Assembly: GCA_034437515.1 (NCBI GenBank) | Contig: DAOTTX010000086.1 | Coordinates: 1 to 9,332, forward strand | Direction of reading: 5' to 3' | DNA length: 9,332 nucleotides | Source: DAOTTX01 sp034437515 | GTDB lineage: Bacteria; Chloroflexota; Anaerolineae; Aggregatilineales; Phototrophicaceae | Shown: positions 1 through 5,857 of the stretch, piece after piece | How positions within the stretch are numbered: the stretch's first letter is position 1 | Layout: each line of letters opens with the position of its first letter | Made by a program: the position numbers and the translations under genes | Notes under the pieces: generated by a model | The model's database searches: none | The model's input: the letters and a program-made list of their open reading frames with translations, nothing else | What the model was told of the DNA's origin: nothing

Positions 1-86
1 CCGCAGGCGGCATTTCCCCCTCGCCCCAGGCCGTAGGCCGGATGTGGGAGAGGGGGACAGCGACGCATGTCGCAGGGGGTGAGGGC
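1..86. repeat. Right-hand part of an intergenic hairpin repeat, cut by the window edge
   Basis: G/C-rich non-coding sequence made of stacked inverted repeats. CCCCCTC at 16-22 pairs with GAGGGGG at 50-56, enclosing GGCC-gta-GGCC at 29-39, and a second hairpin GCGAC-gcat-GTCGC lies at 60-73. It ends in GGGTGAGGGC (77-86), the same ten bases that end the element at 9215-9322. I take it as another, diverged member of that family whose left end lies outside the window. It carries no ORF, so it would be a non-autonomous, MITE-like or REP-like element. The mobility is inference. Confidence 0.6.
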
Positions 87-251
87 AGCTTTGACACGTG
101 AGTCATTACAAATTTGCAACTGTCAAGCGTCTGACAACTTGTTCGTAGTCCCGTAAACGATTCGCCGTACTCCCCCAAAATTTAGGGGAACGCCCATCCA
201 GCACTCACCTATGGTTGTATACTTGTAAATGTAAGCAGCGAGAACAAATTT
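87..251 (+). other. Gene-free leader upstream of the first membrane-protein gene
   Basis: This stretch of 165 bases has no credible ORF. It becomes A/T-richer towards the gene. TATACT at 218-223, 28 bases before the start codon at 252, is a possible -10 box, but no good -35 box is found at the normal distance. The promoter of the 252-1424 operon is expected here. I cannot place it with confidence. Confidence 0.3.
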
Positions 252-665
252 ATGACTGACGAATACGAAATTTTAGTTGAGATGTACGACCGCCTCGAAA
301 GCTACCGTGAAAAGCGGCGGCGGCTCTTACAATATGCGTTGGGGTTTATCACCGCGCTGGCGGTCGCCTTACCGACCATGGTCTTAGTGCGGCGTCTGGG
401 ATTGATCTTCTACGTGCTGCTGTTCTCCGGCTTGATCCTCGCGGTGGTTTCCGGGCTGCTGTTGCTGGCGGCCTACATCCGTAACGAGGTCGAGGCGCGA
501 GAACTCGAACGCGAAGTCGAGGACTTCAAACTGGCGGTGACGTTGGGCGTCAAGCCAAAGCGCAAACGCCGCCACTCATTGAACCCGAAGGTGCATTACA
601 TCGTCGGTGATGACGGCGAACTCGTCCCCGCCGACGAAGATAAAGAAACCGAAAGGCACTCATAA
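252..665 (+). CDS. Small two-helix membrane protein with charged cytoplasmic tails
   Basis: I do not recognise this 137-residue protein as a named family. Residues 1-25 are charged (RLESYREKRRR). Two hydrophobic segments follow at about 26-46 and 50-76, joined by a very short turn with two arginines (VRRLG), so both ends probably face the cytoplasm. Residues 77-95 are Glu/Arg-rich and could form a short coiled coil. A basic patch (KPKRKRRH, 101-108) leads to an acidic tail with HYIVGDDGELVPADED near 115-130. The start ATG at 252 has only a weak purine-rich ribosome site (gcgagaa). The stop codon TAA overlaps the next gene's ATG (TAATG at 663-667), which points to translational coupling. The overall plan resembles the third gene of the cluster (1059-1424). 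Confidence 0.8.
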   Translation: MTDEYEILVEMYDRLESYREKRRRLLQYALGFITALAVALPTMVLVRRLGLIFYVLLFSGLILAVVSGLLLLAAYIRNEVEARELEREVEDFKLAVTLGVKPKRKRRHSLNPKVHYIVGDDGELVPADEDKETERHS

Positions 666-1072
666 TGATGGACACACAAACCCTGTACCGTCCGGTTGGC
701 CTGAAGGAGATGGAACTGATTCTAGAGACCGGCTGTTACCCGCCGCGCCTCAAAGAACAGCCGATCTTCTACCCGGTGCTGAACTTCGACTACGCCGCGC
801 AGATCGCCAGCCGTTGGAACACCAAAGACCCCAACTCCGGTTATCTCGGCTTGGTGACGGCCTTCGACATCGACTCGGTTTTCGTCGGGCGCTATAAGCC
901 GCATACGGTCGGCGCAGCGATGCACCGTGAGTTGTGGGTGCCCGCCGAGGAACTGACGGAATTCAACACACACATCTGCGGTGATATTCGCATCGAGGCC
1001 GTCTACTATGGCGACCAGTACACAGGCCGCCGTGACTGGCTCCTACACGAGACAATTGATGAAAAACAATGA
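665..1072 (+). CDS. Small soluble protein of the 'ADP-ribosylation/crystallin J1' type
   Basis: A 135-residue soluble protein with no signal peptide or membrane segment. Its wording is familiar from short bacterial proteins that databases label 'ADP-ribosylation/crystallin J1': LYRPVGLKEMELI at the start, FYPVLN then WNTKD and SGYLG in the middle, and HRELWVPAEEL followed by FNTHICGDI near the end. That label is historic; these proteins are too short to contain the ADP-ribosylglycohydrolase fold, and I know of no proven activity. Translation starts at ATG 665, or at the next codon, ATG 668; the stop of the upstream gene overlaps the first ATG. The gene's 3' end overlaps the next gene by 14 bases. 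The tight packing between two membrane-protein genes suggests one operon. Family recognition is from memory and moderately sure; function is unknown. Confidence 0.8.
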   Translation: MMDTQTLYRPVGLKEMELILETGCYPPRLKEQPIFYPVLNFDYAAQIASRWNTKDPNSGYLGLVTAFDIDSVFVGRYKPHTVGAAMHRELWVPAEELTEFNTHICGDIRIEAVYYGDQYTGRRDWLLHETIDEKQ

Positions 1073-1424
1073 GAAACTTATCCAGGCCAGTAAGCGCCGA
1101 TCCTGCCGGAATACCCTGTTTTTGTTCGGTGCGCTGGTGTTCCTGTGGTGTCCGTTGACGATCATCGCCGGGTACGTCGGTGCCGAGATACTGTGCGGGA
1201 GCCAGATGATATTGATCATCTATATCGGCTGGTTTCTCGTACAACGGCGACGTGAACGACGGCTACGCCGTGCGCTGGGTGCCAACCGGGTTTATATTCC
1301 CATGCCGGGGACGACCACTGCCGAAAAGCCCAAACGCGGCTATCTACGCACGGTAGACGGCGCACGCCTGGAAATCATCGACGACGAGGACGCCCCGCTG
1401 TATGACGAAAATAACGTTGAGTGA
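1059..1424 (+). CDS. Small two-helix membrane protein with acidic C-terminus
   Basis: A 121-residue protein of unknown function. I choose ATG 1059 (MKNNEKLIQ) instead of the upstream in-frame ATG at 981. The longer form would add 26 residues encoded entirely inside the upstream gene and would have a Ser/Thr-rich N-terminus of no obvious origin. Hydrophobic segments lie at about 18-40 and 44-62. They are followed by a basic stretch (RRRERRLRR, 64-72) and an acidic tail with YLRTVDGARLEIIDDEDAP. This order (two helices, basic belt, aromatic-plus-DG motif, acidic end) matches the protein at 252-665, so the two could be diverged relatives. The start lies 14 bases inside the preceding gene. The stop is three bases from the stop of the convergent dehydrogenase gene, with no terminator hairpin visible between them. 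Confidence 0.72.
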   Translation: MKNNEKLIQASKRRSCRNTLFLFGALVFLWCPLTIIAGYVGAEILCGSQMILIIYIGWFLVQRRRERRLRRALGANRVYIPMPGTTTAEKPKRGYLRTVDGARLEIIDDEDAPLYDENNVE

Positions 1425-1427
1425 CGC

Positions 1428-2267
1428 TTAGTGTTCTGCCAATGTCGGGGCTTCGGTCTGTTCCGGCAACACCGGTTGGACGAACTGCCGCATCACGAAC
1501 GACTCGAACCAACGCGCCGGGAGTAAACGGCGTAGCCGCATGGTCATGTGGGTCTGCATACCGACATAGTAACGCAGTCGTGGTTGGCGGGTCGCCACGA
1601 TCCGAACAACCTGTGCGGCGACTTTTCCGGGCGTCAGCGTTGCCTTGCGACCAACATCGCGTGCATTGGCGGTGATGCGCCTGGAAGCATAAGTCGTACT
1701 GTGCTTGGTCGGGCGGATGGATGTATCCAGTGTTGCTGTGTTGACCTGACCGGGTTCTACCAATGAAACATGAATGTCGAAGGGCAGCAGTTCATAACGC
1801 AGGGATTCACTATAGCCTTCCAATGCAAACTTGCTTGCGGCATAGGCCCCATTAAAAGGCAAAGCGAGCAAACCACCAATCGAACTGATGTTAATGATCT
1901 TGCCGCTGCCCTGTATTCGCAATATGGGGAGCACAGCCTGTGTCAGCCGCACTACACCATAGAAGTTGGTATCCATCTGGTCATAGAGTTCATCAAACGT
2001 CGTGTCCTCCGCCGCACCGTACAGATCATACCCAGCATTATTGATTAACACGTCGATGCGTCCTGCGTCCTGCATCACGGTGTCTACGCAGCTATGAACT
2101 GAGGCTGAATCTGTCACGTCTAGCGGTACTAATGTTACGTCATTGATGTTTGCATTTGCCGGGTTTCGGCTGGTGCCGTAGATGACATGCCCCGCCGCTT
2201 GAAGCTGTCGCGCCATTGCAAGACCGATGCCTTTCGATGCACCTGTGATGAGAATGACTTGTGCCAT
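1428..2267 (-). CDS. Short-chain dehydrogenase/reductase (classical SDR)
   Basis: A cytoplasmic NAD(P)-dependent oxidoreductase of 279 residues with a Rossmann fold. All classical SDR marks are present: the nucleotide-binding TGASKGIG at 8-15, NNAG at 76-79, Asn101 (NFYG), Ser129, the catalytic pair Tyr142 and Lys146 (YAASK), and EPG at 171-173. A basic residue after the second strand (TSRNP, 32-36) slightly favours NADP(H). The C-terminal 60 or so residues, which shape the substrate pocket, are basic and variable, so the substrate cannot be named. Start ATG at 2267 is chosen because AAAGGA lies about eight bases upstream and the Rossmann strand begins at once; an upstream in-frame start at 2366 would add 33 unrelated residues. 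The gene is divergent from the small membrane protein at 2357 and convergent with the gene ending at 1424. Confidence 0.93.
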   Translation of the reverse strand: MAQVILITGASKGIGLAMARQLQAAGHVIYGTSRNPANANINDVTLVPLDVTDSASVHSCVDTVMQDAGRIDVLINNAGYDLYGAAEDTTFDELYDQMDTNFYGVVRLTQAVLPILRIQGSGKIINISSIGGLLALPFNGAYAASKFALEGYSESLRYELLPFDIHVSLVEPGQVNTATLDTSIRPTKHSTTYASRRITANARDVGRKATLTPGKVAAQVVRIVATRQPRLRYYVGMQTHMTMRLRRLLPARWFESFVMRQFVQPVLPEQTEAPTLAEH

Positions 2268-2287
2268 GTGCCTATCCTTTCTTATGT

Positions 2288-2307
2288 TGACATTGTGCGA
2301 GATGTCA
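2288..2307. promoter_or_regulatory. Candidate operator dyad in the divergent intergenic region
   Basis: TGACAT (2288-2293) and ATGTCA (2302-2307) form a perfect six-base inverted repeat with an eight-base spacer. It lies about 20 bases upstream of the dehydrogenase start and about 50 from the divergent membrane-protein gene. Spacing and placement suit a dimeric regulator, possibly serving both genes. No regulator gene lies nearby. A dyad of this size can occur by chance, so this is only a candidate. Confidence 0.3.
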
Positions 2308-2356
2308 CAAATGCGAGTATGCTTAGATGACCTGACGGATAGGAACTCATAACTTG

Positions 2357-2569
2357 ATGACACCATTCACACGTACAGTTTTAACCGGCTTCGCGGCATT
2401 CTTGCTGGTCTTGTTCGGCCTCGTCGCGGTGCTAATCGCCATCGAGGACTCGGTCGTGACGGCGCTGATCTTCTTCGGCGTGTTGGGCGGCACGGTGATC
2501 GCCGCCTTTTTGTTCTCACCGGCGCGGGCAGAATACAGCAGCCGGCGTCCGCGTGAAAAACGTGATTAA
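2357..2569 (+). CDS. Small two-helix membrane protein
   Basis: A protein of 70 residues, unrecognised as a family. It has two hydrophobic segments (about 7-29 and 34-53), with IEDS between them and a basic tail (SSRRPREKRD) that should stay in the cytoplasm. It lacks a signal-peptidase or lipobox site. The start is ambiguous. ATG at 2357 is 12 bases from AGGA (2341-2344), while TTG at 2354 has a better nine-base spacing and would add one residue. The gene reads away from the dehydrogenase and sits 110 bases before the FAS1-cytochrome gene, which has its own ribosome site. No terminator is obvious between those two, so co-transcription with the next gene is possible. Confidence 0.65.
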   Translation: MTPFTRTVLTGFAAFLLVLFGLVAVLIAIEDSVVTALIFFGVLGGTVIAAFLFSPARAEYSSRRPREKRD

Positions 2570-2679
2570 CGCCGAATCCTAACATAGCATTCAGCGAGTC
2601 TGTTATCTCGCTCTCATCCACAAGTCTTATGATAAAACCGTTTTAAATACATACGCTGAACAATGAAGGAGCCGTATAG
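2570..2679 (+). promoter_or_regulatory. Leader of the FAS1-cytochrome c gene
   Basis: This short A/T-rich gap has a possible -10 box, TATGAT, at 2628-2633, without a convincing -35 box. A strong ribosome-binding site, AAGGAG, lies at 2666-2671, eight bases before ATG 2680, and fixes the start of the secreted protein. The ribosome site is well supported; the promoter is tentative. Confidence 0.45.
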
Positions 2680-4380
2680 ATGAATAAAAGGCTATTTTTG
2701 TTTGTAATTTTTACACTAATGCTAGGTCTGTTCGCCTTCCCCTTCCTCGCACAAGAGGAAGATGGCGACGGGGTCAACGCGCAGGTTTTCACCGTCGTCA
2801 CGCCGGATATTGAAGCATCCAACGGTGTCGTCCATGTGATCGACACTGTGTTAGTGCCACCGTCGATTGACGTAGCGGCGCTGCTCGAAGGCGGCGGTGA
2901 CGAGAGCGAAACGACGGAACAGGAAGAAGCGGAAGACGAAGCCCCCGTTGAAGAAGGCGCTGAGGGTGACCTGCCGTCTATCGCGCAGATCGTCGCGGAT
3001 TCACCTGACCACACAATTTTGCTGGCGGCTGTTGAGGAAGCGCGTTTGTTGCAAGCACTCAACGGTGACGGCGAACTGACTCTGCTCGCACCCAATGATG
3101 CGGCGTTTGAGTCATTGCTAGAAACACTTGACGTCTCGGCAGAGGAATTACTCGCTAACGTCGATCTGCTTACGGCGGTATTGAGTTACCACGTCATCCC
3201 GCAGCAGACGTTAATGGTCGCTGATCTCGCGGAACTCAACACCTATGAAACGCTGCTCGGTGATACCATCGAACTCGGTTTTGGCGCGGCAGCCGTTGAA
3301 GCGGGCCGTCAAGTTGCCGGTGGTGCATCCGCAGCGGAGATGACCGAAGTCGCCGCTGAAGCCACCGCAGAAACCACGCCCGCAGCGGAGATGACCGAAG
3401 CGGCTGAAGCCACCGCAGAAACCACGCCCGCAGCGGAAATGACCGAAGAAGCCGCCGCCGCTGAAGCCACCGCAGAAATGACACCCGCAGCGGAGATGAC
3501 TGAAGAAGCCGCCGAACCGGGTACCATCGTCGAGGTTGCCGCTGGCGTTGAGGACTTCTCCACATTGGTGACCGCGATTGAGGAAGCTGGTTTGGTCGAA
3601 GCGTTGAGTGCGGAAGGCCCCTTTACCGTCTTCGCACCGACCGATGACGCCTTCGCCGCGACCTTAGAAGAACTGGGCATCAGCGCCGAGGATCTGCTAG
3701 CGGATACCGAGATGCTAGCCAACATCCTGACCTATCATGTCGTCGATGGTTCATTCACCGCCGCCGATGTGACCGAACTTGACGGCGAAGCGGTGGATAC
3801 ACTCAACGGCGACTCCGTCGAGATCACCATCGACGATGACAGTAATGTGATGGTCAACGGTGCGATGGTGGTCGAAGCGGATGTGATGGCCTCCAACGGC
3901 ATCGTCCATGTGATTGATACCGTGCTGCTGCCGCCGGAAGCGCCCGAAGCCGAAGCGACACCAGAAGCGACAGCGGAACCCGAAGCCGCCGCCGAAGATG
4001 ATGATGACATGGCGGCTGCGTCCGACGATCAGGTCGTCACCCTGGTGAACTTGATCGGCGATCCAGCGCAGGGCGAGGAAATTTTCAATATGACGTATGA
4101 AACCAACCTCGGTCCCTGGGCGTGTAGCCAATGCCACATGGTCGAATCGGATAGTGTCGGTGGCATCGGCCCGGTGCTGTACGGTCTGCGTGACATAACC
4201 GACACACGCAACCCCGATGTCGCACCGGAACGCTACATTTACAATTCCATTCTGAATTCCAACGGCTACATTGTGGAGGGCTACAACGAGAACATCATGC
4301 CGCAAAACTGGGGTGAGATTCTCTCAGACGATGAACTCTACCATCTGACGGCTTACATCATGACGCTGGGCGAAGAGTAA
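2680..4380 (+). CDS. Secreted FAS1 (fasciclin) repeat protein fused to a C-terminal cytochrome c domain
   Basis: A protein of 566 residues, exported by a signal peptide (MNKR, hydrophobic core 5-20, likely cleavage after FLA at 24). In order: an isolated FAS1 C-terminal piece (about 32-61, ASNGVVHVIDTVLVPP); an acidic linker; a FAS1 domain from about 98 to 200 that has the LLAPND and YHVIP motifs but lacks its usual end; four Ala/Glu/Met/Thr repeats at 218-279; a complete FAS1 domain at about 281-419 (TVFAPTDDAF, YHVVDG, ASNGIVHVIDTVLLPP); an acidic Ala/Glu/Pro linker at 420-450; and a class I cytochrome c at about 451-566. Haem attachment is CSQCH (482-486), and Met540 in NIMPQNW is the likely second iron ligand, followed by LSDDELYHLTAYI. 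FAS1 domains usually mediate adhesion or matrix contact. The fusion suggests an electron carrier held at the cell surface or in the wall. No membrane anchor or Cys lipobox is seen. The gene ends at a strong terminator. Confidence 0.93.
   Translation: MNKRLFLFVIFTLMLGLFAFPFLAQEEDGDGVNAQVFTVVTPDIEASNGVVHVIDTVLVPPSIDVAALLEGGGDESETTEQEEAEDEAPVEEGAEGDLPSIAQIVADSPDHTILLAAVEEARLLQALNGDGELTLLAPNDAAFESLLETLDVSAEELLANVDLLTAVLSYHVIPQQTLMVADLAELNTYETLLGDTIELGFGAAAVEAGRQVAGGASAAEMTEVAAEATAETTPAAEMTEAAEATAETTPAAEMTEEAAAAEATAEMTPAAEMTEEAAEPGTIVEVAAGVEDFSTLVTAIEEAGLVEALSAEGPFTVFAPTDDAFAATLEELGISAEDLLADTEMLANILTYHVVDGSFTAADVTELDGEAVDTLNGDSVEITIDDDSNVMVNGAMVVEADVMASNGIVHVIDTVLLPPEAPEAEATPEATAEPEAAAEDDDDMAAASDDQVVTLVNLIGDPAQGEEIFNMTYETNLGPWACSQCHMVESDSVGGIGPVLYGLRDITDTRNPDVAPERYIYNSILNSNGYIVEGYNENIMPQNWGEILSDDELYHLTAYIMTLGEE
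3331..3516 (+). repeat. In-frame tandem repeat coding AAEMTE-type units
   Basis: Four degenerate units inside the FAS1-cytochrome gene begin at 3331, 3382, 3430 and 3487. Each opens with GCAGCGGA(G/A)ATGAC, coding AAEMTE, followed by an Ala/Glu/Thr stretch of variable length (units of about 17, 16, 19 and 10 residues) and ending in ETTP, EMTP or EP. All unit lengths are multiples of three, so copy number can change without a frameshift. The encoded segment should be an extended, disordered acidic spacer between two FAS1 modules. Confidence 0.85.
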
Positions 4381-4401
4381 ACATTCGTAGTGGTATAGCG
4401 T

Positions 4402-4435
4402 ACCGGGGATGCTCATGCGAGTGTCCCCGGTTTTT
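4402..4435 (+). terminator. Rho-independent terminator after the FAS1-cytochrome gene
   Basis: ACCGGGGA (4402-4409) pairs perfectly with TCCCCGGT (4424-4431). The stem can extend inward through wobble pairs to a small ATGC loop, and a run of T follows (4431-4435). It lies about 20 bases past the stop codon and six before the convergent gene's stop. Read on the minus strand it has no T run, so it should act only on the plus-strand transcript. Confidence 0.88.
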
Positions 4436-4440
4436 GATTC

Positions 4441-5781
4441 TTACTCCAGCACCTCGTCGCGGAAGCGGTAAAAGGCATGTTCGACTTCATGGATGTTGGG
4501 GTGCGTTTCCACACGCTCTTTACTCTGTTCGTAGATCAATACCGTGTACTCGTTGAGCGCGTCTCGCCGTTCGGCATTTGTCACACATTCAATGACCATC
4601 GCCATGGTGTCCAGCAAATAGGCCGTCACACGGGGATTTTCTTGCGCCCCTATGCGGATCTCGTCGAAGGCGATGCGGATGAGATGATCGTAGCTGTATT
4701 CCTCCGCAATGAGCCGCAGTTTGCCCTCACGATGATAATAACCGTCGTGGATCTCTCGGCTACCCAGACGTGCCAGCGCCGCCCCTAGATAGTCGATGAC
4801 CATCATCGCGGTGAAGGGATCGTTCATCGCCGGTGAAAGGGCGCGAGCCGCCATCTGCACAAGTTGGTCCATGGTAAAGGCCAGATCCTGAGCGTGGGTG
4901 CGCTGCCGGCCGATAGTAAAGCACTTATTAAACGCCTTGACAAATTCATCGTCGAGTTTTTCCACCGGGCAGACGATGCCGAGAGAGCTACGCTCGATGA
5001 CGAACGTCCCCACCCGATGATACAGTTTGATGGTAAGGTCGCGGTCTTCGCTGAGTGCCAGCAAGCGGTCATAATCTACCGCCTGGATGTAACCGTCGTG
5101 CTTGGCAGGGATTTCATATGTCTTCGGGCTACGCGGATTAAGCTGAGCATCAAGATTTTCCTCATCGGTGACGATGTCAAGGTGAGCGGCTTTGACGCCG
5201 ATGGGGTCGGGGTAGTAATCATCAATGACCTGGTTAATCGCCTGGTTAGAGCGTTCCACGATGCTGGTCGCCTGGATGGACGACGACACATGATGGATGA
5301 AGTAGATCAGCACGGCGAGGCTGATGATGGCTAAAATCAGCGCGATGATGCCGGAAGTATAAGGCACGAACGCGACCTCGGCACCATCATCACGCACCGT
5401 GCGCAGCACCAGCAGGCAGTAAATAAAAGTCGAAGTGAACATCCCCAGCACGAACTGGTTGCCCCGGTCACTGAGGAAGTTACGCAGCGTCAGCGGGCCA
5501 TGCTGCTGTGAGGTCAGTGAGAGTACAACCATCGTGATCGAGAACACCGTCCCGGCGACGGCAATCATGGAACTGGCGATGGTGGAAAGCACCGCACGCG
5601 CCCCGGCCGGTGTGTTGAGCAAAAATATATCCGTGTCCGTAAACTCTGCTGCGACGAAGTGGTCAGCCCGCACGCTAACGGTCGCCAGTAGCACCGCCGC
5701 CAGCGCCATCACTGCCGGCAGCAGCCACAGATTGAGTTTTAAACGTACAATCAGTCTGTTGATCCAATTGGGTACGTGCAT
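4441..5781 (-). CDS. DUF2254 family membrane protein
   Basis: A protein of 446 residues with four hydrophobic segments near the N-terminus (about 18-36, 66-88, 109-127 and 141-164) and a long soluble C-terminal half. The pattern fits the DUF2254 family, with its SMIAVAGTVFSITMVVLSLTS-type second helix and the hallmark ARALSPAMNDPFTA around 312-325. Length is normal for the family. Function is unknown; a transport or channel role has been guessed elsewhere but nothing here proves it. Start ATG 5781 (MHVPNW) is chosen because GGAGG sits seven bases upstream; the in-frame ATG at 5823 would place the N-terminus within a terminator hairpin. The gene follows the rhodopsin gene in the same direction, but the terminator at 5798-5827 lies between them, ending 16 bases before this start. 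It may depend on read-through. Confidence 0.9.
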   Translation of the reverse strand: MHVPNWINRLIVRLKLNLWLLPAVMALAAVLLATVSVRADHFVAAEFTDTDIFLLNTPAGARAVLSTIASSMIAVAGTVFSITMVVLSLTSQQHGPLTLRNFLSDRGNQFVLGMFTSTFIYCLLVLRTVRDDGAEVAFVPYTSGIIALILAIISLAVLIYFIHHVSSSIQATSIVERSNQAINQVIDDYYPDPIGVKAAHLDIVTDEENLDAQLNPRSPKTYEIPAKHDGYIQAVDYDRLLALSEDRDLTIKLYHRVGTFVIERSSLGIVCPVEKLDDEFVKAFNKCFTIGRQRTHAQDLAFTMDQLVQMAARALSPAMNDPFTAMMVIDYLGAALARLGSREIHDGYYHREGKLRLIAEEYSYDHLIRIAFDEIRIGAQENPRVTAYLLDTMAMVIECVTNAERRDALNEYTVLIYEQSKERVETHPNIHEVEHAFYRFRDEVLE

Positions 5782-5797
5782 GAAGTCGCCTCCAATG

Positions 5798-5827
5798 AAA
5801 AATAGGGTGGCTAACATAGCCACCCTA
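5798..5827 (-). terminator. Perfect terminator hairpin between the rhodopsin and DUF2254 genes
   Basis: On the minus strand TAGGGTGGCTA and TAGCCACCCTA form an 11-base-pair perfect stem with a three-base loop (TGT), followed at once by TTTTT. This is a textbook intrinsic terminator, 30 bases after the rhodopsin stop codon. The ribosome-binding site of the DUF2254 gene (5789-5793) starts only five bases beyond the T run, leaving no room for a separate promoter downstream of the hairpin. Confidence 0.9.
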
Positions 5828-5857
5828 AGAATAGTACCATCTGGTTACAGCGTGATG

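Noticed and set aside
3331..3516. Regularly spaced repeats suggesting a CRISPR array
   Set aside because: Repeats are in frame within a secreted protein gene, with unit lengths divisible by three and related spacers, so they are protein repeats.
3236..4305. Long minus-strand ORFs opposite the FAS1-cytochrome gene
   Set aside because: They are Ser/Ala- or Arg/Leu-rich mirror frames of the coding repeats, with no ribosome site or recognisable motif. The plus-strand frame carries clear domains.
4864..5334. Plus-strand ORF of 156 codons opposite the DUF2254 gene
   Set aside because: It is a shadow frame of a well-recognised gene, with no ribosome-binding site and no family resemblance.
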